Notes: generated by a model from the letters alone, not told the origin. A DNA stretch of 64,000 bases from Erythrobacter sp. QSSC1-22B (GCF_001678665.1 NZ_LZRP01000004.1:124001-188000); one strand, 5' to 3'; numbered from the stretch's first letter, positions 30,489 through 39,974 are shown. Made by a program: numbers and translations.

Positions 30489-31789
30489 GCTCCGCCGATA
30501 CCCCCCAATCCGATGTACCCCAGTCCGATGGCGCCCAGTCCGATGGCCCCCAGTCAGATGGCCCGCAGTCCGAGGTCCGGCAGTTCACCGTCGGTCCCGA
30601 CGACAACGGCATCCGCCTCGACCGCTGGTTCAAGCGGCACCTGCCGCAGATCGGCTTCAACACGGTCAGCCGCTGGGCGCGCACCGGGCAGATCCGGGTC
30701 GACGGCAAGCGCGCCAAGCCCGACGACAGGCTCGAGACCGGCCAGCAATTGCGCGTGCCACCCGGTGGCGAAAGCGACACCCGCAAGCTGCGGGAGAAAC
30801 CCGAGCTGAGCGACGCGGATCGCGAGCAGGCCGAGGGCATGGTCATTTTCGAGAACGAGGCGGCGATCGTGCTCAACAAGCCGCCGGGCCTCGCCACGCA
30901 GGGCGGCACCAAGACCACCCGCCATGTCGACGGGCTGCTCGATGCTTTCGTCGAAGGCGACGAGCCGCGCCCGCGGCTGGTGCACCGGCTCGACAAGGAC
31001 ACCAGCGGCGTGCTGCTGATCGCGCGCACCCCGGGCAGCGCGGCGCATTTCTCGCGTCGTTTTTCCGGGCGCAGCGCGCGGAAAGTCTATTGGGCGCTGG
31101 TGGTCGGGGTTCCCGATGTCCGCGAGGGCACGATCGAGGCACCGCTCGCCAAGCAGCCGGGCACCGGCGGCGAGAAGATGCATGTCGACGAGGAAAACGG
31201 CCAGATCGCCAAGACCCGCTATCGCGTGGTCGAGAACGCCGGGCGCCGCGCCTCGTGGCTCGAACTCGAACCGCTGACCGGGCGCACCCACCAGCTGCGC
31301 GTCCATTGCGCAGCGATGGGCAATCCGATCGTCGGCGATGGCAAATACGGCGGGCAGGACGCCTTCCTCACCGGCAGCATCAGCCGCAAGATGCATCTCC
31401 ATGCGCGGCGGCTGGTGATCGGTTCGCCGGGCGGCGGCAAGATCGACGCAGTGGCCGAACTGCCCGAGCATTTTGCCGCGACGATGGAGCAGATGGGGTT
31501 CGACCTCACGCTGACCAACGCCGAGCCGCTGCGTGACGAGCCGCCGCCCAAATCGCGCGAAGAAAAGAAGCAGGCCGCGCGCCAGCACGCCAAGTCGATC
31601 CGCAAGGACCGCCGCGGCGAGCGGCGCGGTCGCGGCGCAGCGGTGGATGCCAAGGGGCCCGCAAAGGGTTCGGCCAAGGGTGCTGGTAAAGGCCCCGGCA
31701 AACCCGCCGGCAAGGGTCCCAGACCCGGAGCCGCCAAGCCGACCCGTGCAAGAAGGCCCAGCCCGAAGAAGCCGAGAAACGACGGATGA
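30485..31789 (+). CDS. RluC/RluD-family 23S rRNA pseudouridine synthase with repeat N-terminus
   Basis: 434 aa. The catalytic domain (about residues 110-320) has LVHRLDKDTSGVLLIAR with the catalytic Asp; it is preceded by an S4-like RNA-binding domain (about 33-100: IRLDRWFKRHLPQIG, GQIRVDGKRAK). RluC/RluD type rather than TruA or RsuA. Two unusual ends: residues 7-31 are five tandem 5-residue units of (P/A)QSD(G/V) type, coded by a 15-bp repeat, and the last 75 residues are a Lys/Gly/Ala/Pro tail (AKGPAKGSAKGAGKGPGK style), likely disordered and RNA-binding. Start ATG overlaps the crcB stop; end overlaps the HAD gene start as ATGA. Target position in rRNA cannot be told. Confidence 0.9.
   Translation: MSSADTPQSDVPQSDGAQSDGPQSDGPQSEVRQFTVGPDDNGIRLDRWFKRHLPQIGFNTVSRWARTGQIRVDGKRAKPDDRLETGQQLRVPPGGESDTRKLREKPELSDADREQAEGMVIFENEAAIVLNKPPGLATQGGTKTTRHVDGLLDAFVEGDEPRPRLVHRLDKDTSGVLLIARTPGSAAHFSRRFSGRSARKVYWALVVGVPDVREGTIEAPLAKQPGTGGEKMHVDEENGQIAKTRYRVVENAGRRASWLELEPLTGRTHQLRVHCAAMGNPIVGDGKYGGQDAFLTGSISRKMHLHARRLVIGSPGGGKIDAVAELPEHFAATMEQMGFDLTLTNAEPLRDEPPPKSREEKKQAARQHAKSIRKDRRGERRGRGAAVDAKGPAKGSAKGAGKGPGKPAGKGPRPGAAKPTRARRPSPKKPRNDG
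30503..30577 (+). repeat. Five-copy 15-bp in-frame tandem repeat
   Basis: Consensus CCCCAGTCCGATGGC, five imperfect units encoding PQSDV, PQSDG, AQSDG, PQSDG and PQSEV at residues 7-31 of the pseudouridine synthase. The unit length is a multiple of three, so copy-number change would keep the frame. Confidence 0.85.
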
Positions 31790-32451
31790 CGCGGCTGGCG
31801 GTGTTCGATTGCGACGGAACGCTGGTCGATGGCCAGGCGTCGATCTGCGAAGCGATGGAAGCCGCCTTTGCCGGGGCAGACCTGCCCTGCCCGCCGCGCG
31901 CGCAGGTGCGCCGCGTGGTCGGGCTGAGCCTGCCGCAGGCGCTGGTCCAGCTCGCCCCCCGGGCGAGCGAAACCCAGCGCACCGAGATCGTCAGTGGCTA
32001 CAAGAGCGCCTTCTTCAACGCGCGCACCGAAGGGCGGCTGAGCGAGCCGCTGTTCGAGGGAATGCGCGAATTGCTCCACCGGCTCCACGCGGCCGGCTGG
32101 CTGCTTGGCGTTGCGACCGGCAAGAGCGACCGCGGCCTTACCTCCTGCCTCGCCGGACATGAAATTTCCGAACTTTTCGTCACGCTCCAGACCGCCGATC
32201 GCCATCCTTCCAAACCGCATCCCGCGATGCTCGAAGCCGCGCTGTTCGAGGCGGGTGTCGAGGCGGGCGCGGCGGTGATGATCGGCGACACCAGTTTCGA
32301 TATGGAAATGGCCAGCGCAGCCGGGGTGCGCGCAATCGGGGTCGACTGGGGCTATCATGCGCCCGACGAACTGATTGCGACCGGCGCAATCGGAGTGGCA
32401 AGCGACATGCTGGCGCTCGAAGCGCTGCTCGGGGACCCGGCGCATGGCTGA
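31786..32451 (+). CDS. HAD-superfamily hydrolase (phosphoglycolate-phosphatase-like)
   Basis: 221 aa HAD phosphatase with motif I FDCDGTLVDG (nucleophile D8, acid D10), a helical C1 cap (about 18-80), motif II/III region LGVATGKSDRGL and motif IV GDTSFDMEMA (about 165-174). The layout is that of the Gph/PpaX group. Substrate unknown: phosphoglycolate, pyrophosphate or nucleotides. Start overlaps the pseudouridine-synthase stop as ATGA and the stop overlaps the next gene by 8 bp, so it is part of a tightly coupled five-gene set beginning with crcB. Confidence 0.9.
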   Translation: MTRLAVFDCDGTLVDGQASICEAMEAAFAGADLPCPPRAQVRRVVGLSLPQALVQLAPRASETQRTEIVSGYKSAFFNARTEGRLSEPLFEGMRELLHRLHAAGWLLGVATGKSDRGLTSCLAGHEISELFVTLQTADRHPSKPHPAMLEAALFEAGVEAGAAVMIGDTSFDMEMASAAGVRAIGVDWGYHAPDELIATGAIGVASDMLALEALLGDPAHG

Positions 32452-32728
32452 ACGCGACCCCGTTTCCGGCCCCGATCCCGTCTTCGGGCCCGTCTCCGGG
32501 CCCGGCGGTGACCCCGGTCCTGGCCGCGATCCCGCAATGGGGCCCTATATGGCGCTCCAGCTCGTGCGGCTGGGCTGCATCTTTCTGGTGATGTTCGGCC
32601 TGCTGATCCAGGAGAACCGGATCGAGGGGCCCGCGCTGCTCGGTGGTGTGCTGCTGGTCGGCGGCGCGCTGGGGTTCTTCTTCGGGCCGCGCGCGCTCGC
32701 CAAGCGCTGGAAAAGTCGCGACGAATGA
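32444..32728 (+). CDS. Small two-span membrane protein of unknown function
   Basis: 94 aa. Residues 1-35 are a Gly/Pro/Asp-rich low-complexity stretch (SGPDPVFGPVSGPGGDPGPG). Then two membrane helices: LQLVRLGCIFLVMFGLLI and ALLGGVLLVGGALGFFF, and a basic end PRALAKRWKSRDE. The ATG at 32444 overlaps the HAD gene by 8 bp; an internal ATG just before the first helix (in PAMGPYMALQ) would give a protein without the low-complexity part. Ends ATGA-coupled to the ATP12 gene. Because ATP12 helps build F1-ATPase, a role in ATP synthase assembly is conceivable but unsupported otherwise. Confidence 0.7.
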   Translation: MAERDPVSGPDPVFGPVSGPGGDPGPGRDPAMGPYMALQLVRLGCIFLVMFGLLIQENRIEGPALLGGVLLVGGALGFFFGPRALAKRWKSRDE

Positions 32729-33423
32729 AGCGCTTTTATTCCGAGGTTTCCATCACCGGCGAGACCGACGGCTGGACCGTCCGGCTCGATGGTCGTGCGA
32801 TCAAGACGCAAGGCGGACAGCCCCAGCTCTTGCCGACCCCCGCGATTGCCGAACTGCTCGCCGCCGAATGGCGCGACCAGGGCGAGACACTCGATCCCAA
32901 GCGCTTCGTTCATCGCGATCTGGCGGATTATGCGATCGATATGGTGGCGCGCGATCCCGATCCCGTGCGCGACAATCTGCTCGCCTATGTCGAGACCGAT
33001 ACGCTGTGTTATCGCGCCGATCCCGACGAGCCGTTCTGGCGCCGCCAGCAGCAGCAATGGGAACCGCTGGTCGCCGGGTTCGAGGCGCGCGAACAGGTGG
33101 TGCTGGAACGGGTCAGCGGTGTGATCCACCGTCCGCAACGGCCCGAAACTCTGGCCGCTTTGCGCGAACGTCTCGGCAGATTCACGCCCTTCGAACTGGC
33201 CGCGCTCGAGACGCTGACCTCGCTCGCTGCTTCGCTCTGCGTCGGCCTGTCGGTGCTCGACGCCGAGGCCGATGCGCAGGCGTTGTGGGATGCCGCCAAC
33301 CTCGAAGAGGACTGGCAGATCGAGAACTGGGGTGCCGACGAAGAAGCGCAGGAGCGGCGCGTTCTGCGCACCGGGCAATTCCTCGCAGCGCTGGACTTTG
33401 CCCGCGCCGCCGCGATCGACTAG
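32725..33423 (+). CDS. ATP12 family F1-ATPase assembly chaperone
   Basis: 232 aa. The family binds the F1 alpha subunit before hexamer assembly, in mitochondria and Alphaproteobacteria. Visible landmarks are KRFYSEVSI at the N-terminus, WTVRLDGRAIKTQGG, the central segment LLAYVETDTLCYRAD (about 90-104), and the C-terminal helix region LSVLDAEADAQALWDAANLEEDWQIENWG, where the Glu and Asp-rich helix is characteristic. Normal length. Start overlaps the membrane ORF (ATGA). Only one base separates its stop from the stop of the convergent lipoprotein gene. Confidence 0.93.
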   Translation: MKRFYSEVSITGETDGWTVRLDGRAIKTQGGQPQLLPTPAIAELLAAEWRDQGETLDPKRFVHRDLADYAIDMVARDPDPVRDNLLAYVETDTLCYRADPDEPFWRRQQQQWEPLVAGFEAREQVVLERVSGVIHRPQRPETLAALRERLGRFTPFELAALETLTSLAASLCVGLSVLDAEADAQALWDAANLEEDWQIENWGADEEAQERRVLRTGQFLAALDFARAAAID

Positions 33424-33424
33424 C

Positions 33425-34021
33425 TCAGCCGATCCACGCCGCGACCTGACCGGCGACATCATTGGCCGCCTGATTGAGCGCGACGCCCACGGGGCCTGCC
33501 TCGGCGGGAACTCCGGGCACCACCGCTTCGAAGCGCCGCGTGGTCACCGAAGTGCCCTCGCCTCTGCGGACCGCGTCGAAGCTGACGACCACCGAACCGG
33601 TCGCGACATCGTAGCCGAATTCGCGCAACACGCCGCTCAGTCGGGCATCCGCCAGCACGCCGGGATCGTCACCATCGATAACGACGCGATCGCTGCGGGT
33701 GCGGATCGTCTCGGCCAGCAGGCGGCGGAACAGCCGGGCGGGCTTCTCGACCCACACTGCATCCACGAGATAGGCGATCTCGCTGTCCGTTACCTGCACG
33801 GGCACGCGGGTGACGTCGAGCCGCGCGGGCGCTTCGAATTCGCTCAGCACCAGCGCGGAGTTCGCATTGCCGCTTGCGCCCGCACCGGCAGGTGCCGTCG
33901 CGGTTGCCGTCAGCGTCAGCAGGCTCGGCGGTGCGTCGGCACCGAAGCTGATGCAGCCAGTAAGCACGAGCGCAGGGGCCAGGCAGGCGAAAATCTTGGC
34001 ACGGGTCATGGCATGTCTCAT
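33425..34021 (-). CDS. ABC-type transport auxiliary lipoprotein (PqiC-like)
   Basis: 198 aa. The leader MRHAMTRAKIFACLAPALVLTGC ends in a lipobox (LTGC), so it is a lipoprotein. The mature part has the family features RLDVTRVPVQVTDSEIAYLVDAVWVEKPARLFRRLLAE followed by an RVVIDGDD strand and the C-terminal amphipathic helix GVALNQAANDVAGQVAAWIG. Such lipoproteins serve MCE-type lipid transporters (as PqiC does for PqiAB). Start overlaps the MCE gene stop as ATGA. It is the fourth gene of the permease-ATPase-MCE-lipoprotein operon. An alternative start at Met5 is possible. Confidence 0.85.
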   Translation of the reverse strand: MRHAMTRAKIFACLAPALVLTGCISFGADAPPSLLTLTATATAPAGAGASGNANSALVLSEFEAPARLDVTRVPVQVTDSEIAYLVDAVWVEKPARLFRRLLAETIRTRSDRVVIDGDDPGVLADARLSGVLREFGYDVATGSVVVSFDAVRRGEGTSVTTRRFEAVVPGVPAEAGPVGVALNQAANDVAGQVAAWIG

Positions 34022-34965
34022 GGTTCGTAATCGGGCAGGGGCGGCCCACCCACCAGCGCGCCGGCGCCGTCTTGTTCGATGGTCTCGGTGATATCGCGCA
34101 GCGACTTGCTGGTGGCGCGCAGGTCGCGCAGCGTCGCTTCGGCGGCGGGCAGCGTGCTTTCGGTCAGCTGGCGGGTGACCGGGCGCGCTTCCTCGAGCGT
34201 CTGCTCAAGCGCGGCGGCTGCGCCGCTGGCGGAGTTGAGCGTATCGCGCAATTGCTCCGAGATCGCCAGGCCTTCCTGGTTGAGCAGGCGGTCGGTGGTG
34301 GCGGTAACCTTCTCGAACTGGTCGAGCGCCTCGCTCGATTCGCGCAAGGTCACCTGCAGCTCGAGCATGGTGCGTTCGATCTGCGGGGTCGCACTGGCGA
34401 GGTCCGCGGTCATTGTATTGGTATTGGCGAGAATGCCCGCAATCTCGCCCTGATTGTCGTCCGAGAGCAGCCCGGTCAAACGTTCGGTAAGCGTCGCCAG
34501 CCGCTCCAGCAGCAGCGGTGCGTTGGCAAGGATCTCGCCGAACCCGCCCGCCTTGGGAGGAATGATGGGCACACCTTCGGTGCAGGCGGTGGTCTCGCAA
34601 GTGATCGCCGGCTGGCCGCTGCGCGCGCCGTCGAGCATGATGGTCGAGACACCGGTGAAGCTGGACTGGATGGTCGCGGTGGTGCCGACGAGGATCGGCA
34701 CCTCGTTCTTGACCTTGATCCGCACCCGGACGAATTCGGGATCCTTGTCCCACAACACGATCTCGCTGACCTGACCCACGGGGACACCGGCGAAGGATAC
34801 CTGCGACCCGGTGGCGAGACCCGCGACCGAGGTCTTGAAGAAGATGTCGTATTCGTCCTGGTCGCCCTGCCCCAGCCGCGCGATCCACACGATAGCCAGC
34901 GCCAGCGCAGCGAGCAGCAGCAGCGTCACCGCCCCTACCCATACATGATTGGCCCGCGTTTCCAT
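34018..34965 (-). CDS. MCE domain (MlaD family) periplasmic lipid-binding protein
   Basis: 315 aa. The N-terminal anchor (about residues 8-28, VGAVTLLLLAALALAIVWIA) is followed by one MCE domain (about 38-120: YDIFFKTSVAGLATGSQVSFAGVPVG). The rest (about 150-300) is long amphipathic helix, rich in Leu, Thr, Gln and Ala, that could form a tunnel or needle bridging towards the outer membrane. Two Cys at CETTACTEG may pair. With the upstream ATPase and permease it makes an Mla-type phospholipid or hydrophobic-compound transporter; no MlaC-like soluble carrier is found next to it. Confidence 0.9.
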   Translation of the reverse strand: METRANHVWVGAVTLLLLAALALAIVWIARLGQGDQDEYDIFFKTSVAGLATGSQVSFAGVPVGQVSEIVLWDKDPEFVRVRIKVKNEVPILVGTTATIQSSFTGVSTIMLDGARSGQPAITCETTACTEGVPIIPPKAGGFGEILANAPLLLERLATLTERLTGLLSDDNQGEIAGILANTNTMTADLASATPQIERTMLELQVTLRESSEALDQFEKVTATTDRLLNQEGLAISEQLRDTLNSASGAAAALEQTLEEARPVTRQLTESTLPAAEATLRDLRATSKSLRDITETIEQDGAGALVGGPPLPDYEP

Positions 34966-34973
34966 TGCCTCGC

Positions 34974-35873
34974 CTATGCCTTCCTATCCGGCGCATTGTC
35001 CAACGCTTTGAGGGTCTGCGCGTCGATGGGCTTGTCCATATGCTTGCGCAATTCCTCGAGCGCCTGCGCGCTGAGCGCCGCGCGTCCGCGCGGGCCGTTG
35101 AAATATTCCTGGATCCACTCGTGATCGAGCGCCATCAGATTTGGCACGGTGTCGACCGCGACCACCTTCTTGTCGGCGAGCACCGCCACCCGGTCGCAGA
35201 TCGCGTGCAGCGTGTCGAGATCGTGGGTGATCAGGAACACGGTCAGCCCCAGCGTTTCCTTCAACTCCAGCGTCAGCCGGTCGAAGGCCGCGGCGCCGAT
35301 CGGGTCGAGACCGGCGGTCGGCTCGTCGAGGAACAGCAGCTCGGGATCGAGCGCCAGCGCCCGCGCCAGACCGGCGCGCTTGCGCATCCCGCCCGACAGT
35401 TCGGATGGGTACTGGTTGACCGCTTCCTCGGGCAGACCCGAAAGCAGCACCTTGAAGCTGGCGATATCCTTGCGCAATTTGTCCGACAGCTCGGGATAGA
35501 ACTGCTTGAGCGGCACCTCGACGTTCTCGCCCACGGTCAGCGTCGAGAAGAGCGCGCCGCCCTGGAACAACACGCCCCAGCGGTCGCGAACGCCCATCAC
35601 CTCGTCGGGCTGCGCATCGGTGAGCGAACGACCGAACACCTCGACCTTGCCCTCGCTCGGAGGCTGCAAGCCGATGATCGAGCGCATCAGCACCGATTTC
35701 CCCGAACCCGAACCGCCGACCACACCGAGAATCTCGCCGCGCCGCACCTCGAGATCGAGGTTCTCGTGGACGACATGATCGCCAAAGCGATTGACCAGCC
35801 CCTTGACCACCACGGGGTGCTCGCCGCGATAGCGCTCGTGGCGACCGGGACGGCTGTCGGTTTCCTCGGCCAT
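34974..35873 (-). CDS. ABC transporter ATP-binding protein, MlaF type
   Basis: 299 aa ATPase of the lipid transporter. Walker A GGSGSGKSVLM (about 55-65), the Q-loop IGLQPPSEG, signature ELSGGMRKRAGLARALA (about 150-166) and Walker B LLFLDEPTAGLDP, then the H-loop FLITHDLDTL are all in order. I start at the ATG at 35873, which overlaps the permease stop as TGATG; longer in-frame options run inside the permease gene. A C-terminal extension of about 50 residues (LDHEWIQEYFNGPRGRAAL onward) is typical of MlaF, where it mediates dimerisation. Confidence 0.92.
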   Translation of the reverse strand: MAEETDSRPGRHERYRGEHPVVVKGLVNRFGDHVVHENLDLEVRRGEILGVVGGSGSGKSVLMRSIIGLQPPSEGKVEVFGRSLTDAQPDEVMGVRDRWGVLFQGGALFSTLTVGENVEVPLKQFYPELSDKLRKDIASFKVLLSGLPEEAVNQYPSELSGGMRKRAGLARALALDPELLFLDEPTAGLDPIGAAAFDRLTLELKETLGLTVFLITHDLDTLHAICDRVAVLADKKVVAVDTVPNLMALDHEWIQEYFNGPRGRAALSAQALEELRKHMDKPIDAQTLKALDNAPDRKA

Positions 35874-36985
35874 CAGGCCCACCCCAGCTTGGTGAAGAAC
35901 ACCGCGAAAAAGGCGTCGATCACGATCACCGCAAAGATCGCCGAGACCACCGCGAGCGTGGTGCGCAGGCCCACCTGTTCGGAATCGCCCTTGACCTGCA
36001 TGCCGTGATAACAGCCCGCCAGCCCGACGATCAGCCCAAACACCGGGGCCTTGATCAGCCCGACCCACAGATCGTAGATCGGGACGACATCCTGGATCCG
36101 TTCGAGGAAGTTGAGGAACGGGATACCGAGCGCGAAATTCGAGATCGTCGCGCCGCCGACAATCGCCATCACCGAAGCGTAGAAGCCCAGCAGCGGCATC
36201 ATCAGCGTGGCGGCGAGAATACGCGGGATCACCAGCGCCTCGATCGGCGCAATGCCGATCGTGCGCATGGCATCGACTTCCTCGGTCAGCTTCATCGTGC
36301 CGATCTGCGCGGCGAAGGCGGAGCCCGAGCGGCCCGCAACCATGATCGCGGTCATCAGCACACCCAGTTCACGCAAGGTGATCCGGCCGACCAGATTGAC
36401 CGTCAGCGTCTCGGCGCCGAATTGCGACAGCTGTACCGCGCCCTGCTGGGCGATGACGATGCCGATCAGGAAGCTCATCAACCCGACAATGGGCAGAGCG
36501 GCGACGCCGACCAGTTCCATCTGGCGCACCAGCGCCTTGCCGCGAAAGCGACTGGGATGGCGAATCAGCGTGCCCGAAGCCGACAGGATCGCGCCGAGAA
36601 AACCGACCACGCCATAGATGCCCGCGCGCGCGCTGTAGACTTTTTCGCCGGTGTTCGCGGTGATGCGTTTCCACACCGCTTCGCGCGGCGCGGCCAGCTT
36701 CAGCCCGCCTCCCAGATCGCAGACCGCTTCCATCAGACGCGTTGCGCGGTCGCTTGCGCCGACCACCTCGGCATCGAGCCGTTCGGCAAGGTCGCAGGCG
36801 ACCCATGCGCCGACGGTGTCGATCTCGCTGACGTCGCTCAGATCGATCCGCGCCAACGGGCCTTCGATGTCGTGCAGATCGCGCTCGAGCGCGCCGATCG
36901 AGGACACCAGCCACGGGCCCGAAAGCGCCAGTGTGCCGTGCCCTTCCCCTTCTTCGGAGATCGTGAATCCGGCTTCGCTGTCCAT
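35873..36985 (-). CDS. MlaE-family ABC permease with fused N-terminal STAS domain
   Basis: 370 aa. I start at the ATG at 36985 (MDSEAGFTISEEGEG); upstream in-frame codons run into the valS promoter region. Residues about 8-100 are a STAS/MlaB-like domain (GTLALSGPWLVSSIGALERDL, IDLSDVSEIDTVGAW). The permease follows from about 125, with FLIGIVIAQQGAVQLSQFGAE, ITLRELGVLMTAIMVAGRSGSAFAA (the conserved cytoplasmic loop contacting the ATPase) and five to six membrane helices to the C-terminus. In E. coli MlaB is a separate subunit; here it is covalently attached. First gene of the operon, divergent from valS. Confidence 0.92.
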   Translation of the reverse strand: MDSEAGFTISEEGEGHGTLALSGPWLVSSIGALERDLHDIEGPLARIDLSDVSEIDTVGAWVACDLAERLDAEVVGASDRATRLMEAVCDLGGGLKLAAPREAVWKRITANTGEKVYSARAGIYGVVGFLGAILSASGTLIRHPSRFRGKALVRQMELVGVAALPIVGLMSFLIGIVIAQQGAVQLSQFGAETLTVNLVGRITLRELGVLMTAIMVAGRSGSAFAAQIGTMKLTEEVDAMRTIGIAPIEALVIPRILAATLMMPLLGFYASVMAIVGGATISNFALGIPFLNFLERIQDVVPIYDLWVGLIKAPVFGLIVGLAGCYHGMQVKGDSEQVGLRTTLAVVSAIFAVIVIDAFFAVFFTKLGWA

Positions 36986-37109
36986 TGGCAAAAGCCTATG
37001 CGGGTAAATCGCGCGCGCTACAAGGCGCACTCTGCGCGCGGGGGCTATCGCGAGCGCTTGTTGCGGGCAGTTGTTGCGCGGGGGCAGACCCGCTGGCAAA
37101 GGCCCAGCC

Positions 37110-39974
37110 ATGAGCACCGATCTTCCGACGACTTTCGACCCCGCCGATATCGAGGCACGCTGGTATTCCCATTGGGAAGACAACGGGCTGTTCCGCCCGG
37201 CCCGCCCCGGCGCCGAGCCCTACACCATCGTCAATCCGCCGCCCAACGTGACCGGCTCGCTGCATATCGGCCATGCGCTCGACAACACCCTGCAGGACAT
37301 CATGATCCGCTACCAGCGGCTGCGCGGCAAGGATGCGCTGTGGGTGGTCGGCACCGACCACGCCGGGATCGCCACGCAGATGGTGGTCGAGCGTCAGCTC
37401 GAGGCAGCGCAGGACAAACGCACCAATCATTCGCGCGAGGATTTCATCGCCAAGGTGTGGGAATGGAAGGAAGAAAGCGGCGGCACGATCACCCGCCAGC
37501 TGCGCCGGCTTGGCTGCTCGATGGACTGGTCGCGCGAACAGTTCACGATGGACGAGCATTTCTCGAAAAGCGTGCTCAAGACCTTCGTCGACCTCCACCG
37601 CGACGGGTTGATCTATCGCGACAAGCGGCTGGTCAATTGGGACCCCAAGCTCAAGACCGCGATCTCCGATCTCGAGGTCGAGAACCGCGAGACGAACGGC
37701 CAGATGTGGCATTTCAAATACCCGCTCGCCGACAATGCGACCTACACCTATGTCGAGCGCGACGAGGATGGCGCGATCGTGTTCGAGGAAGAGCGCGACT
37801 ACATTTCCATCGCCACCACGCGCCCGGAAACCATGCTCGGCGATGGCGCGGTGGCGGTGCATCCAAGCGACGCGCGCTACGCCTCGCTGGTTGGTAAATT
37901 GTGCGAGATCCCGGTGGGGCCCAAAGAGCACCGCCGCCAGATCCCGATCATCACCGACGAATATCCCGATCCCGATTTCGGATCGGGCGCGGTCAAGATC
38001 ACCGGCGCGCACGACGAGAACGACTATGGCGTCGCGCAGCGCAATGGCATCCCGATGTATCGCCTGATGGACGAAGTCGCCGCCATGCGCAGCGATGGTG
38101 AGGCATACGCCGAAACATCGCAGCGGGCCCGTGCCCTCGCTCGCGGTCAGGCGGCGAGCGCGGCCGACATCGACGCCATGAACCTCGTGCCAGAGGAGTA
38201 CCGCGGTCTTGATCGCTACGAGGCGCGCAAGCGGGTGGTCGCCGATATCGATGCCGAAGGTCTGATGATCGGCGTCGAAGACAAGGTCATCATGCAACCC
38301 TACGGCGATCGCGGCGGGGTGGTGATCGAACCGATGCTGACCGACCAGTGGTATGTGAACGCCGGCGAACTCGCCAAGGCACCGATCGCGGCGGTGAAGA
38401 GCGGCGACGTCGAGATCGTACCCAAAAGCTGGGAAAAGACCTTCTTCAACTGGATGGAGAACATCCAGCCGTGGTGCGTCAGTCGCCAGCTGTGGTGGGG
38501 GCACCGGATCCCGGCTTGGTACGACGAGACCGGAAAGGCCTATGTCGCGCTGACCGAGGCCGAGGCCCGCGAGCAGGCGGGCGAAGGCGTCGAACTGACC
38601 CGCGACGAGGACGTGCTCGACACCTGGTTCTCCAGCGCGCTGTGGCCCTTCGCCACGCTCGGCTGGCCGGAACAGACCGATCTCGTCGATAAACACTACC
38701 CGAATAACCTGCTGATCTCCGGCTTCGACATCCTGTTCTTCTGGGATGCGCGGATGATGATGATGGGGCGCCATCTGACCGGCCAGAATCCTTGGCCCAA
38801 GCTCTATCTCCACGGTCTGGTGCGCGCGGCCGATGGTCAGAAGATGTCCAAATCCAAGGGCAATGTGGTCGATCCGCTGGGGCTGATCGACCGCTATGGC
38901 GCCGACGCCCTGCGCTTCTTCATGGCGGCGATGGAAAGCCAGGGCCGCGACATCAAGATGGATGACCGCCGGGTCGAGGGCTATCGCAATTTCGCAACCA
39001 AGCTGTGGAATGCGACGCGGTTCTGCCAGTCAAACGGCATCGGCGCGAGCACGCAGATCGCCGCGCCTGAGGCCACGCTGGCGGTCAACAAATGGATCAT
39101 CGGCGAGGTGGTGGAGACGCAAACCGCGCTCGACCGCGCGCTCGCCGAGCTGCGCTTCGACGCGGCGGCGAACACGATCTACCATTTCGTCTGGGACCGC
39201 TTTTGCGACTGGTATCTGGAACTGATCAAGGGCGTTTTCGCGCTAGAAGCCGACGAAATTGTCGAACCTGCTGCGCGCCAAGAGCGCCACAGGCAAGCGA
39301 ACGAAACCAGGGCCGTAGCGGGATGGGTCTTGGACCAAATATTCGTATTACTTCATCCGTTTATGCCATTCATCACCGAAGAACTTTGGTCAAAACAAGG
39401 CGAACGCGCCAATTATCCACTTATAACAGCGGAGTGGCCCAATCCAGCGGTAGTGGTCGATACTGACTCGAAAGAAGAGATCGACTGGTTGATCGAAACG
39501 GTCAGAGAAATTCGCTCCGCGAAAAATGAAGTTGGCGTGCCATCCGGATCCAAGCCTGCGATGACCATTTTTCATACCGATCAAAAACGCGATCAATGGC
39601 TCTATGATAATCAAACTGCTTTCAAACGCCTAGCTCGGGTCGAACTATTCCTAATTTCTGATCGACTTGAACCAGATACGAATAACCGACTTCAAACCCG
39701 TCGTGCCCAGAAGGGTGCAATTCTTATTGAAAAGGAGGGCTTTGCAGCCACAATCGAATTGAAAGGCGTGATCGATATCGCCGCCGAAAAGGCACGGCTC
39801 GAGAAGGCGCTGGTGGTCAGCCGCAAGGAAGCGGGATCGCTCAAGGGGCGGCTGGGCAACGCCAGCTTCGTCGAACGCGCCAAGCCCGAAGCGGTCGAGA
39901 AAGCGCGCGCCGATCTGGCGCATCACAGCGCCGAGGTCGAACGGCTCGAGGCGGCGCTGGCGCGGCTGGGCTAA
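37110..39974 (+). CDS. valS: Valyl-tRNA synthetase
   Basis: 954 aa class Ia synthetase that charges tRNAVal and edits Thr. HIGH is at residues 52-55 and KMSKS at 578-582. The editing domain lies between ([17 protein letters not shown] near 235), the anticodon-binding domain follows (about 650-830), and a C-terminal coiled coil ([17 protein letters not shown]...) closes. I start at the ATG at 37110; a longer frame from 37071 adds 13 residues without a good ribosome-binding site. Oddity: bases about 39240-39765 (residues about 712-885) are much more AT-rich and use codons such as TTA, ATA, CTA and AGA, rare in the rest of the gene, yet the frame is intact. That segment looks imported. Confidence 0.96.
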   Translation: MSTDLPTTFDPADIEARWYSHWEDNGLFRPARPGAEPYTIVNPPPNVTGSLHIGHALDNTLQDIMIRYQRLRGKDALWVVGTDHAGIATQMVVERQLEAAQDKRTNHSREDFIAKVWEWKEESGGTITRQLRRLGCSMDWSREQFTMDEHFSKSVLKTFVDLHRDGLIYRDKRLVNWDPKLKTAISDLEVENRETNGQMWHFKYPLADNATYTYVERDEDGAIVFEEERDYISIATTRPETMLGDGAVAVHPSDARYASLVGKLCEIPVGPKEHRRQIPIITDEYPDPDFGSGAVKITGAHDENDYGVAQRNGIPMYRLMDEVAAMRSDGEAYAETSQRARALARGQAASAADIDAMNLVPEEYRGLDRYEARKRVVADIDAEGLMIGVEDKVIMQPYGDRGGVVIEPMLTDQWYVNAGELAKAPIAAVKSGDVEIVPKSWEKTFFNWMENIQPWCVSRQLWWGHRIPAWYDETGKAYVALTEAEAREQAGEGVELTRDEDVLDTWFSSALWPFATLGWPEQTDLVDKHYPNNLLISGFDILFFWDARMMMMGRHLTGQNPWPKLYLHGLVRAADGQKMSKSKGNVVDPLGLIDRYGADALRFFMAAMESQGRDIKMDDRRVEGYRNFATKLWNATRFCQSNGIGASTQIAAPEATLAVNKWIIGEVVETQTALDRALAELRFDAAANTIYHFVWDRFCDWYLELIKGVFALEADEIVEPAARQERHRQANETRAVAGWVLDQIFVLLHPFMPFITEELWSKQGERANYPLITAEWPNPAVVVDTDSKEEIDWLIETVREIRSAKNEVGVPSGSKPAMTIFHTDQKRDQWLYDNQTAFKRLARVELFLISDRLEPDTNNRLQTRRAQKGAILIEKEGFAATIELKGVIDIAAEKARLEKALVVSRKEAGSLKGRLGNASFVERAKPEAVEKARADLAHHSAEVERLEAALARLG
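39240..39765 (+). other. Low-GC mosaic segment inside valS
   Basis: Abrupt composition change within an intact gene. Hand count: 24 G+C of 60 in 39601-39660 against 41 of 60 in 39841-39900. The segment covers most of the anticodon-binding domain and the linker to the coiled coil. Boundaries are approximate. Confidence 0.75.
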
